Translations under genes and position numbers: made by a program
Assembly (NCBI GenBank): GCA_002480565.1
Contig: DLCK01000019.1
Coordinates: 1 to 64,000 of the forward strand
Reading direction: 5' to 3'
Source of the DNA: Phycisphaerales bacterium UBA7800
Lineage (GTDB): Bacteria; Planctomycetota; Phycisphaerae; Phycisphaerales; Phycisphaeraceae
DNA: 64,000 nt
Notes under the pieces: generated by a model
What the model was told of the DNA's origin: nothing
The model's input: the letters and a program-made list of their open reading frames with translations, nothing else
Databases searched by the model: none
Shown here: in pieces, positions 8,867 through 15,978 of the stretch
How the letters are laid out: the number at the start of each line of letters is the position of its first letter
How positions within the stretch are numbered: the stretch's first letter is position 1

Positions 8867-9004
8867 TTATTTATCATCAACATAGAACACGAAGGCCGTT
8901 AGGCCATAATCGGATGCGCGAAGTACACGTCCATTTCGCAAACGAATTGTCTTAGAGAAGACTTTACGTTTACTGTGTTTTTCGCTTTTATTGCGATTAC
9001 GCAT
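8867..9004 (-). CDS. small basic protein of 45 residues, unknown
   Basis: A short frame with a strong ribosome site (AAAGGAGT, six bases before the ATG) and a good terminator directly after it. The product starts MRNRNKSEKHSKRK, so the N-terminal third is almost all basic and polar. It continues with RLRNGRVLRASDYGL and ends in FVFYVDDK. It resembles the size and charge of small ribosome-associated proteins, but I cannot match it to L33, L36 or another known family. The sharp change from a basic arm to a compact aromatic tail suggests a nucleic-acid-binding small protein. Upstream lies a 9-bp inverted repeat (9019-9050). Confidence 0.7.
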   Translation of the reverse strand: MRNRNKSEKHSKRKVFSKTIRLRNGRVLRASDYGLTAFVFYVDDK

Positions 9005-9018
9005 TTCCGACTCCTTTC

Positions 9019-9050
9019 TATTTGTCAGGTCATTTCTTTATTGACAAATA
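9019..9050. promoter_or_regulatory. inverted repeat in the leader of the 8867 gene
   Basis: TATTTGTCA and TGACAAATA form perfect 9-bp arms separated by 14 bases. The right arm overlaps the -35 hexamer of the plus-strand promoter at 9041. The position suits an operator acting on both divergent transcripts. Confidence 0.45.
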
Positions 9051-9069
9051 TCAGGGACGGTTCTACATT
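9041..9069 (+). promoter_or_regulatory. sigma-70-type promoter
   Basis: Consensus -35 TTGACA (9041-9046), a 17-base spacer, and -10 TACATT (9064-9069). There is no open frame downstream before a terminator at 9145, which suggests a small RNA. Confidence 0.5.
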
Positions 9070-9075
9070 CAAGAC

Positions 9076-9175
9076 TGTCACATCGGTGAAAGTAGTCATC
9101 CATGACTAACTGAACCAAACCTTGACCTTTTAGGTCGATTCAGAAGCCGAGTTACACACTCGGCTTTTGTTTTGT
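9076..9175 (+). ncRNA. candidate small RNA of about 100 bases
   Basis: The interval starts about seven bases after a consensus -10 and ends at a terminator hairpin (AGCCGAG with CTCGGCT, then TTTTGTTTT). It contains only trivial reading frames. An internal GACC-TTTT-AGGTC hairpin is visible. I do not recognise the RNA family. It is divergent from the small basic protein gene. Confidence 0.4.
9145..9175 (+). terminator. rho-independent terminator
   Basis: A seven-base stem AGCCGAG/CTCGGCT with a seven-base loop (9145-9165), followed by a T-rich tail. No plus-strand gene precedes it other than the candidate small RNA. Confidence 0.65.
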
Positions 9176-9321
9176 AAGTAATAACTCTTATAGCATAATG
9201 ATGGAGAGTAATGCAAGAAAACTTTTATTCTGCCAGTTTATCCACATGCGATCTGGTGTAGATTGGTTATAAGGTGTTAAATTTAGTAAAGATATGATGT
9301 GCAGATGACTGGTGGTTTGAA

Positions 9322-10056
9322 TTGTGCGGACGCTATTTCCTGAATCTCATCGAACAGCAGCTTGCCGACTTTGTCGAGTACATGTCGGACATGATGAAGT
9401 TGCCCCTTGCCCAAGGGCACCTTCCGGGGCCGGGGGCGGGGATGGAGCCGCGGTATAACATTGCGCCTTCGCAGCCGGTGTTGGCGGTGATTTCCGATGA
9501 GTCAACGCATGCCAAGAAGTTCACGTATTTGAACTGGGGTTTGATCCCACGTTGGGCCAAGGACCCGGCCATTGGTAACAAGCTCATCAATGCCCGTAGT
9601 GAAACGGTGACGGAAAAACCGTCGTTTAAGGATGCTTATCGCTATCGGCGGTGTTTGATCCTTGCCAACGGTTATTACGAATGGGATCAGCGGACGAGAC
9701 AGCCCTATGCGATCACCGTGCCGGACATGCCGATGTTTGCGATGGCTGGTTTATGGGAGTATTGGTCGGACCCATCCGGCGGTGGCAGTGAGATTGCCAG
9801 TTGCGCGATCATGACCACGCAGTCGCAGGATTGGATGCATGACATGCACCAGCGTATGCCGGTGATCTTGACGCCCGACAGCTATCGGTTGTGGCTGAAT
9901 CACGACCATGAGGTCTTGCCTTTGGTGGGGACTTTGCTTGAACCGTATCCCAGTGACCTGATGGCCAAGCGAGCGGTAAGTCCATACGTCAATCGCGTAG
10001 GCAATGAGGGACCACGATGTCTTGATGATGGCGAGGAACAGGGAACGCTGTTTTAG
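9322..10056 (+). CDS. yedK: SRAP-domain protein (YedK/HMCES family)
   Basis: Forms a covalent thiazolidine cross-link with abasic sites in single-stranded DNA, shielding them during replication. All family residues are present: Cys2 in MCGRYF, the Asn in RYNIAPSQ, the Glu in NGYYEW and the His in HQRMPVIL. The start codon is TTG. This is forced by the family, because Cys2 must become the N-terminal residue after removal of Met, and no other start fits. The preceding ribosome site is weak. Length (244 residues) is normal. It stands alone, 139 bases from a terminator. Confidence 0.93.
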   Translation: MCGRYFLNLIEQQLADFVEYMSDMMKLPLAQGHLPGPGAGMEPRYNIAPSQPVLAVISDESTHAKKFTYLNWGLIPRWAKDPAIGNKLINARSETVTEKPSFKDAYRYRRCLILANGYYEWDQRTRQPYAITVPDMPMFAMAGLWEYWSDPSGGGSEIASCAIMTTQSQDWMHDMHQRMPVILTPDSYRLWLNHDHEVLPLVGTLLEPYPSDLMAKRAVSPYVNRVGNEGPRCLDDGEEQGTLF

Positions 10057-10108
10057 GCGTATGCGGTTAAGTGGTTTTGAATTGGTTTGGCGTTGATTTG
10101 AACGTCGG

Positions 10109-10147
10109 TAGCGCTTGGAGCGCTAAACCGCAAGCGGTTTTTTTTTG
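10109..10147 (+). terminator. terminator after the SRAP gene
   Basis: Two stacked hairpins: TAGCGCT/AGCGCTA (loop TGG), then AAACCGC/GCGGTTT followed by a run of T. Confidence 0.8.
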
Positions 10148-10197
10148 ATTGTGCACTGTGATAATAGCTGCGACACTGCGTGTCGCTGATGCCTTGA

Positions 10198-10227
10198 TTG
10201 GCGCGATGAGTCAAAATGCGCTACAAT
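10198..10227 (+). promoter_or_regulatory. promoter placing a transcript start at the methyltransferase ATG
   Basis: -35-like TTGGCG (10198-10203), an 18-base spacer, and -10 TACAAT (10222-10227). The expected start point, 10234, is the A of the methyltransferase start codon, so the message may be leaderless. A hairpin GCGACAC/GTGTCGC lies just upstream at 10170-10186. Confidence 0.4.
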
Positions 10228-10233
10228 TTACGC

Positions 10234-11154
10234 ATGGCAAAAAAGACCTTAAAACTACCGGTTAACGACATCGCATTGGGTGACTGCATTGAATCCATGA
10301 ACAGTTGGCCGGAAGATTCGGTTGACCTGATCTTCGCCGACCCGCCGTACAACATTGGCTACAAGTACGATCACTACGAAGACAAACGCGATGACCATGA
10401 CTATGTCCAATGGACACAGGATTGGATTGCCGGTTGTGCCCGACTGCTTAAACCTTCGGGGAGTTTTTATATTCTCATCGGTGACGAGTATGCAGCCGAG
10501 ACGCGCATGTATCTCAAGCAGTTGGAGCGCGAGAAAAAACTGGTGATGCGCAACTGGATCATCTGGCATTACACCTTTGGGCAAAACTGCAAAATCAAAT
10601 TCAACCGTTCGCATGCGCATCTGTTTTACTGTGTCGGTTCAGATATTTTCAACTGTAAAAATGTAACCAAGAATCCGCCGTTCACGTTCAACCGATTGGA
10701 CATTGCGATCCCATCCGCAAGGCAGACGACCTACAACGACAAGCGTGCTAACAGTACCGGCAAGATGCCCGACGACACGTGGTATCTGCGACCGCAGAAT
10801 GCCAAGGCTGACGATTTCTGCAAGTACTTCGGTCCTGATGAAGACACGTGGTATGAGCCGAGACTTTGTGGCACATTCAAGGAACGCCAGCAGTGGCATC
10901 CCTGCCAATTACCTGAGTCGTTACTCAGTCGGATTATCAAACTTTCAAGCAATGAAGGTGACCGGGTCTTCGATCCCTTTAGTGGAAGCGGCACAACATT
11001 GGCGGTGGCAAACAAACTCGGCCGTGACTGGTTGGGGTGTGAATTGAGCGAACAATACCGCGACAAGGCCTTAAACCGTATCACCCAATGCGATCAACCC
11101 CAAACCGATGTGAACAACGATCAGTCCGATACGTTGTTTGTTTCCCGGAAGTGA
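10234..11154 (+). CDS. site-specific DNA methyltransferase, beta class
   Basis: Transfers methyl from S-adenosylmethionine to an exocyclic amino group in DNA, adenine N6 by motif. The 306-residue enzyme has the catalytic ADPPYNIGYK near residue 35 and the SAM-binding FDPFSGSGTTLAVA near residue 245. The catalytic motif precedes the SAM motif, with the target-recognition region between them, which defines the beta class (as in CcrM or HinfI methylases). No restriction endonuclease gene is adjacent, so it is probably an orphan acting in regulation or replication control. I choose the ATG at 10234 over 10216 because a -10 element (TACAAT) covers the first start. The recognition sequence cannot be predicted. 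Confidence 0.88.
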   Translation: MAKKTLKLPVNDIALGDCIESMNSWPEDSVDLIFADPPYNIGYKYDHYEDKRDDHDYVQWTQDWIAGCARLLKPSGSFYILIGDEYAAETRMYLKQLEREKKLVMRNWIIWHYTFGQNCKIKFNRSHAHLFYCVGSDIFNCKNVTKNPPFTFNRLDIAIPSARQTTYNDKRANSTGKMPDDTWYLRPQNAKADDFCKYFGPDEDTWYEPRLCGTFKERQQWHPCQLPESLLSRIIKLSSNEGDRVFDPFSGSGTTLAVANKLGRDWLGCELSEQYRDKALNRITQCDQPQTDVNNDQSDTLFVSRK

Positions 11155-11254
11155 TCAAGGGTCCAAACCGGAACCAAATTGGAATAGTTTAGGCATGAAT
11201 CCGATAATAATTGATATAAAAGCTGGGATTTTGGCTTTAAGCGGGTAAAATAGC

Positions 11255-11629
11255 ATGATGTGGGCGGGGGCCTACAGAACAGGCAAAAGGATTTTGCCAC
11301 AGAGAAACGCAGGAGGCGATCTCATCAATATAGATTCATCCATACAACCTGCTTCGAACATGGGACCTGCTGGTGAATTTGCTTCAGCTGTTCAACGCTA
11401 TGAAAAAGCGTATGCTCAGCAAGCTACAAGTCCGGTCGCGCCCAAAGAGGATGTTGTGGAGATCTCAAGCTTGGCGAAGTTGCTTAGTCGTGAAGATCAA
11501 GCTCAAGGGGTTCGCATGGCATTGGTGGAAAAGGCCAAAGCTGAAATTGCGTCCGGCTCGTATGACAATCCTCAGAAGGTTGATCATCTTCTGAATCAAT
11601 TGCTTCAAGAGCTGACGCAAATTAAATAA
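11255..11629 (+). CDS. flgM: FlgM-like anti-sigma-28 factor
   Basis: Likely binds the flagellar sigma factor (FliA) until the hook is complete. The C-terminal 65 residues match FlgM: VEISSLAKLL, then RMALVEKAKAEIASGSYDN and two final helices (HLLNQLLQELTQ). The start is unclear. The first ATG is at 11255, but it has no ribosome site and the first 23 residues look non-coding. A perfect AGGAGG (11311-11316) sits seven bases before an in-frame ATC at 11324. Starting there would give about 101 residues, the normal FlgM size. TCCGATAA at 11200-11207 resembles a sigma-28 -10 element (GCCGATAA). No other flagellar gene is in the window. Confidence 0.75.
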   Translation: MMWAGAYRTGKRILPQRNAGGDLINIDSSIQPASNMGPAGEFASAVQRYEKAYAQQATSPVAPKEDVVEISSLAKLLSREDQAQGVRMALVEKAKAEIASGSYDNPQKVDHLLNQLLQELTQIK

Positions 11630-11756
11630 GTTATTTTTTTCAACAGCACATCAGATATCAGGGTTGCTATCCTGCGCGCAGATTGTCTGCGATGTGAAAT
11701 GCAGCTGTCACAAGGTCGCGCGTTGATGCAATGTGTTGGACGTTGGTGCCAGTGTA

Positions 11757-12155
11757 TCAAGCAGCATCAGTTGACTGTTGCTCTTTACTTTGATCAGCCA
11801 TGTCATTGATGTAGATGCCAATTTGATGGGTGTCGATCGGTTTGGGGACAAAGCGATCCACGCCACTCTTGAGCAGGTCTTTGACTTCATGGGTCTGCAC
11901 AAAACCACTGACCATAATGATGGGGGTACTTTGCCAATGAGCATCGGTTCGGATCTTGGCGACCAGTTCATCACCACGCATGTTAGGCATCTGCATATCA
12001 GTGATGATCACATCAACCTGAGGGTTATCTTTGAGCACTTCCAACGCACGTTTACCATCGCTGGCAGCAATGTACTGATGTCCATTACGGACAACAATCT
12101 GTGCGATCAAGAGTCGGGCTGTGCGATCATCGTCGACAATCAGGAAAGTGCTCAT
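11757..12155 (-). CDS. single-domain response regulator (CheY-like)
   Basis: A stand-alone receiver of 132 residues: acidic pair in LIVDDDRTAR, phospho-accepting Asp in VIITDMQMPNMRG, the Ser of MVSGF and the conserved Lys in VPKPID. It ends in a short Gln/Ser-rich tail with no output domain, so it should act by protein contact, for example on the flagellar switch or a kinase. AAGGACT precedes the ATG. It is convergent with the FlgM-like gene, which fits but does not prove a motility role. Confidence 0.88.
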   Translation of the reverse strand: MSTFLIVDDDRTARLLIAQIVVRNGHQYIAASDGKRALEVLKDNPQVDVIITDMQMPNMRGDELVAKIRTDAHWQSTPIIMVSGFVQTHEVKDLLKSGVDRFVPKPIDTHQIGIYINDMADQSKEQQSTDAA

Positions 12156-12429
12156 GATGAGTCCTTGTAAAGGGATAAATAGACAAAATCCATATTACCT
12201 ATGGAATCTATTTCGACTTTTATTGGGATTCAATTAAGCTCGCACGAGGATTTATTCATCCCATCGCGATGTTTGTAACTCGTTGGGACGATTTGTGGAG
12301 TCTTGACAGGAAGGCAGTTATAACGACATTAATACGGCGATAACGCTTCTACCTAGTCATTTGGCGAGCTTTAAGTGCAACAATCACGCAATGCAGAAAA
12401 CCCGGATCAATTGACAGTGACCATGTTAT

Positions 12430-13446
12430 TCAGACCTGTTCAGACTTCAGTTCCCGGTTCATCAGTTGGCTGATGGCAGTGATCGGATCGAGATTTTCAA
12501 ACAAGACACGGTGGACGGCCTGCGTTATCGGCATCTCCACGTTGTACTGTTGGGCTAATTGCATTACCGCCTGTGTGGTGGGAATACCTTCGACGACATC
12601 GTTGGATGAATCGAGAATCTGTTGAGTGGTCTGTCCTTGCCCAAGTTTTTCGCCACAGCTTCGATTCCGACCTGTGGGACTAAAGCAGGTAGTCGCCAGG
12701 TCACCGATACCTGCGATGCCAAAGAAGGTGTCATGGTCTGCACCCATCGCAGTTCCCAATCGCAATATTTCTGCAAGACCTCGCGCCAGCAGCGCGCTCT
12801 TGGCGTTGTTGCCTGCCTGGAGTCCGTCGAGGATACCTGCTGCCAGAGCGATGACGTTTTTCGTTGCTCCTGCCAGTTCCACGCCCATCAGGTCCGTGAG
12901 TGTGTAGACACGAAACCAGTTACAGGTAAATGTTTTTTGCAGTTCTTGGGCAAAGGCTTCATCTTCACTGGCGGCAATCACCGTTGCTGGCAGACATCGA
13001 GCCAACTCCTCAGCAATGGTCGGACCACTGATCGCCCCCAGGGGTCCAATCGGAGCGCCGGCTTTTTGGAGAGTGTCCTTGAGTATCTGCGTCGGTCGAA
13101 GCAACGTGCCGATCTCGATACCTTTGGCCATGGAAACGATGGGCGTCGGTTTTGTCATTGCCGGGGCAAGTCGCTCCCAGACACTGCGTACATGCTGTGT
13201 TGGGACGGTTGAAACCACTAAGTCCACATCGTTAACGGCTTGGTGCAAGTCCGAAGTAATGTGTACTTCCGGCGGGATGGCAAAGCCTGGCAGATGCCTT
13301 TTGTTCTCGCGCGTTTGGATCAGCGCCGTAACACTGGTTTCAAACGCGCCCCAGAGCGTGACGTCTAGTCCTTGGCTCTGAAGCATCAGGGCGGTGACTG
13401 TGCCCATCGATCCGGTTCCGATAATGCATACTTTGGATAATCCCAT
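12430..13446 (-). CDS. gpsA: glycerol-3-phosphate dehydrogenase [NAD(P)+]
   Basis: Reduces dihydroxyacetone phosphate to sn-glycerol 3-phosphate for phospholipid synthesis in the cytoplasm. The Rossmann loop IIGTGSMGTVTALML is at the N-terminus. SMAKGIE and SGPTIAEE follow, the catalytic Lys lies in AGATKNVIALAAG near residue 190, and the substrate-binding arginine is in SPTGRNRSCGEKLGQG. The open frame extends to 13512, but I choose the ATG at 13446 because the product then begins right at the nucleotide-binding strand; an ATG at 13455 is also possible. No strong ribosome site is visible for either. The resulting 338 residues are normal for the family. Confidence 0.93.
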   Translation of the reverse strand: MGLSKVCIIGTGSMGTVTALMLQSQGLDVTLWGAFETSVTALIQTRENKRHLPGFAIPPEVHITSDLHQAVNDVDLVVSTVPTQHVRSVWERLAPAMTKPTPIVSMAKGIEIGTLLRPTQILKDTLQKAGAPIGPLGAISGPTIAEELARCLPATVIAASEDEAFAQELQKTFTCNWFRVYTLTDLMGVELAGATKNVIALAAGILDGLQAGNNAKSALLARGLAEILRLGTAMGADHDTFFGIAGIGDLATTCFSPTGRNRSCGEKLGQGQTTQQILDSSNDVVEGIPTTQAVMQLAQQYNVEMPITQAVHRVLFENLDPITAISQLMNRELKSEQV

Positions 13447-13782
13447 GGGCAGCATTGTGGTCCGATAGTGATGTCGATGCAAGGCGGTTAGTTGTACAAA
13501 CGTGATATCCACACGAATTTTAGCGCAAGATTTGCGCTTTTATTGGTCTTTGTGAGAAAGGTCCAGATAAAAGGTAATGAAATGTGCTGAACAAGACCGA
13601 TATGCCATAACAGTCAGGTATGGTCGAGAGTGACCCGGAATCCGACCTGACTACGTAGTTGACATCAAGGCTAGTGGGAAGTGGTCTGGTATTGGAAGTC
13701 AGGATGACACCAAATCAGGTCAGATGTCAGAAGCGTTTTGGAATCGTCGCATAACACGACGCAAATGGATGACGGAAAAGCC
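13447..13782. other. intergenic region between gpsA and the Wza-like gene
   Basis: It holds the divergent promoters. A hairpin AGCGCAA/TTGCGCT lies at 13522-13538 followed by four T. TTGACA occurs at 13658 but lacks a matching -10 at normal spacing. I see no gene. Confidence 0.4.
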
Positions 13783-15261
13783 ATGAGTAATAAGCTTGCA
13801 AGGAAGCGATTGAGCGTGTTGGGTTGGCTCGGCAGTGGGACTGCCGCAGTAATACTGCTGGCAGTAGGTCTGGGCTGCGAGGTTGACAGCTTTATGGATC
13901 CTTCGGTGGTGGGGCGATGGGAACGTACGCCTGTCATCCTTCCGATTCTGGATCAGTTAGATGTCATTGACGAGCCGCCTTCCAAGGCGCCCGGCACGAC
14001 GCCGGTCAAGTCAGAAGACCTGATTCCTGAAATTGAAGAATATGTCATCGGCCCTGGTGACCTTGTCACTTTCACGATCTTTGAACTGGTGGTTCCCAAT
14101 GTGGAGTCCGTTCAGACGCGTCGTGTGGATGAATTGGGTTACGTGCGTTTGCCGCTGATTGGTGCGATGAAGATTGCGGGTCTTAAGCCCAGCCGACTTG
14201 AAAAAGCCGTCTCCGCCAAACTGTCGGATAAGGAAATTCTCAAGGATGCCACCGTCAGTGTCATTGTCCAGGAAGGTCGCCAGAAGACTTACTCTGTGAT
14301 CGGTGAACCCCAGGTCGCTGGCACAGGTATCGGCACCTACACCATCCCGCATACCAACTTCCGACTCCTCGAAGCCATGGCCCTTGCCCGTGGTATTCCC
14401 GGTCGAATCAAAACCATCTACGTCATCCGCGCTCCAACGATGATGGCATCGTTACCCGAAGTTTTGCTAGGCAAAGAAATGCCTTCTGCCGATGTACATC
14501 CTGCTGACAATGCCCGCAGCGATAAAGCGGTCGACCTGATCGACAAACTGCTCTCTGGTATTGATACATCCGTGACACAGGTAGCTTCAGCAGATGGCGG
14601 TTTCTCTGTTGCACAAGCTTCCTCCACAGCTGAACAGTGGGTTCATGTCGATGGCAAGTGGGTTAAAATTGGGGCACAGCAAGCAGCACCCAATATGGTC
14701 AGCTCATCGACAAGCAATCAAGTCATGCTCAATGACTCCGTGCGTACCTATGACCCCAATGACACGCAGGCCATGCTTCGTGATGCTCGCATTATTGAAG
14801 TCCCCTACGACAAATTGCTCACCGGCGAACTCAAGTACAACATCGTGATTCGTGCTGGCGACGTCATCCGCGTCCCGGCCCCGGTCATCGGCAATGTCTA
14901 CATCGGTGGTGCCATTCAACGTCCAGGTACCTATGCCCTGCCGGGTGACAAAGACCTGACACTCAAGCAGTTGATCTTTGCAGCGGGTAACCTGGCACCT
15001 AACGCCATCCCCGAACGTGTCGATCTGATTCGTCGTGTGGGTGATAATCAGGAAGCCACCATCCGTATCAATCTGCGGGATATCTTCCACGGTGTCGAAC
15101 CGGACTTCTATCTTAAGCCCAACGACACGCTGAACATCGGTACCAACTGGATCGCATCCCCCTTGGCCGTGATCCGAAACGGCTTCCGCATGACCTATGG
15201 ATTTGGCTTTATCGTCGACCGTAACTTCGACGACAAGGTCTTCGGATTCCAGCAAAATTAA
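13783..15261 (+). CDS. polysaccharide export protein (Wza-like, SLBB domains)
   Basis: Outer-membrane or periplasmic exporter of a surface polysaccharide. After the ATG at 13783 a hydrophobic segment (LGWLGSGTAAVILLAVGL) runs into GCEVDS, a lipoprotein-like cysteine, although the residues before it depart from the classic lipobox. The Poly_export domain starts at EEYVIGPGDLVTFTI near residue 85. SLBB-type segments follow, including VYIGGAIQRPGTYALPGD near residue 385 and the DTLNIGTNW end. Between them, at about residues 215-330, lies a low-complexity insertion rich in Ala, Ser and Gln. It opens the exosortase and polysaccharide locus and ends at its own terminator, about 720 bases before the exosortase. 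Confidence 0.87.
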   Translation: MSNKLARKRLSVLGWLGSGTAAVILLAVGLGCEVDSFMDPSVVGRWERTPVILPILDQLDVIDEPPSKAPGTTPVKSEDLIPEIEEYVIGPGDLVTFTIFELVVPNVESVQTRRVDELGYVRLPLIGAMKIAGLKPSRLEKAVSAKLSDKEILKDATVSVIVQEGRQKTYSVIGEPQVAGTGIGTYTIPHTNFRLLEAMALARGIPGRIKTIYVIRAPTMMASLPEVLLGKEMPSADVHPADNARSDKAVDLIDKLLSGIDTSVTQVASADGGFSVAQASSTAEQWVHVDGKWVKIGAQQAAPNMVSSSTSNQVMLNDSVRTYDPNDTQAMLRDARIIEVPYDKLLTGELKYNIVIRAGDVIRVPAPVIGNVYIGGAIQRPGTYALPGDKDLTLKQLIFAAGNLAPNAIPERVDLIRRVGDNQEATIRINLRDIFHGVEPDFYLKPNDTLNIGTNWIASPLAVIRNGFRMTYGFGFIVDRNFDDKVFGFQQN

Positions 15262-15320
15262 CATGACAAGTTTCCCTTGCTGATCAAGGGCGATTTGAAA
15301 ACACAATCTGATACCAATAG

Positions 15321-15357
15321 CAGCACCCTTGATTTAATTGAGGGTGTTGTTTTTTTT
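15321..15357 (+). terminator. terminator after the Wza-like gene
   Basis: CACCCT pairs with AGGGTG around an AT-rich loop, followed by TTGTTTTTTTT. Confidence 0.75.
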
Positions 15358-15402
15358 CCATTATCTGATTCCAAACCCAAGGCTAAGCAATTTTCACTCA
15401 GA

Positions 15403-15499
15403 TGTAGCGGGTGATGGGACGCGCGAGTTGTCAGCTCGTGGCTGTTGAACGGTCTTTTCAATAGCCGCACGCAGACTTGCGTGCGCGATAGACGCTACA
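15403..15499. repeat. cloverleaf-like structured element
   Basis: TGTAGCG (15403-15409) pairs with CGCTACA (15493-15499). Inside are three hairpins: CGCGAG/CTCGTG (15422-15440), a ten-base GGCTGTTGAA/TTCAATAGCC (15440-15466) and GCACGCA/TGCGTGC with a four-base loop (15467-15484). No copy of the same sequence is visible elsewhere in the window. It is not a tRNA. Confidence 0.55.
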
Positions 15500-15978
15500 A
15501 TTGAATGAAAAATGCCTTAAGCAAAGCGACGGACAGGGGCGTACGTCTTCTGGTGTTACACCTATTCATACTGTCGCTTTGCTTATCATTGCGTTTGTAG
15601 CTCAAATAGCACTTTCATCTCTTTTTTCAGAGTATTGCGATTGTGCCGGTTGTAACAATCAAGCCATTGCTTCTTTGCAAACTTAACCGTCCTGACTTCA
15701 ACCAACCGTGCAAAAGACCGATAGCAATTGCAGATTTCCTGCGTAGTCTTCACGGATGATTCGGGGAATCGAATAACCCGGAGCGTGGTTGCGGCTGATT
15801 TATCGTCAGCGGTTTTGTGGCTTAAACACCACATCAATCCACGCGGCATTATTTAGACATGCATTATTGGGCATGTCCCATCGCTATCCATTCGTCGCAT
15901 GACGCGCCGGGTTTGGCAGGTTGACGGTTCATAACGGGGAGGCCGGATACATCGATACGTTGTTCCAGATACAAACGT
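15500..15978. other. intergenic region upstream of the exosortase
   Basis: Nearly 480 bases with no supported gene. Two short frames exist (plus 15501-15686, minus 15586-15849) but neither has a ribosome site or recognisable domain. A hairpin GACATGC/GCATGTC lies at about 15854-15875. The exosortase promoter must be here, but I cannot place it. Confidence 0.4.

Noticed and set aside
9238..9246. Perfect DnaA box TTATCCACA upstream of the SRAP gene
   Set aside because: A single nine-base match is expected about once per two windows of this size by chance; no second box, AT-rich unwinding region or dnaA/dnaN gene is nearby, so it does not mark an origin.
15403..15499. Reading the cloverleaf element as a tRNA or an integron attC site
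   Set aside because: No anticodon or T-arm landmarks, and no GTTRRRY/RYYYAAC core sites at the ends.
15586..15849. Minus-strand frame of 87 codons before the exosortase
   Set aside because: No ribosome site, no domain and no codon pattern like the neighbours; it overlaps only intergenic sequence.
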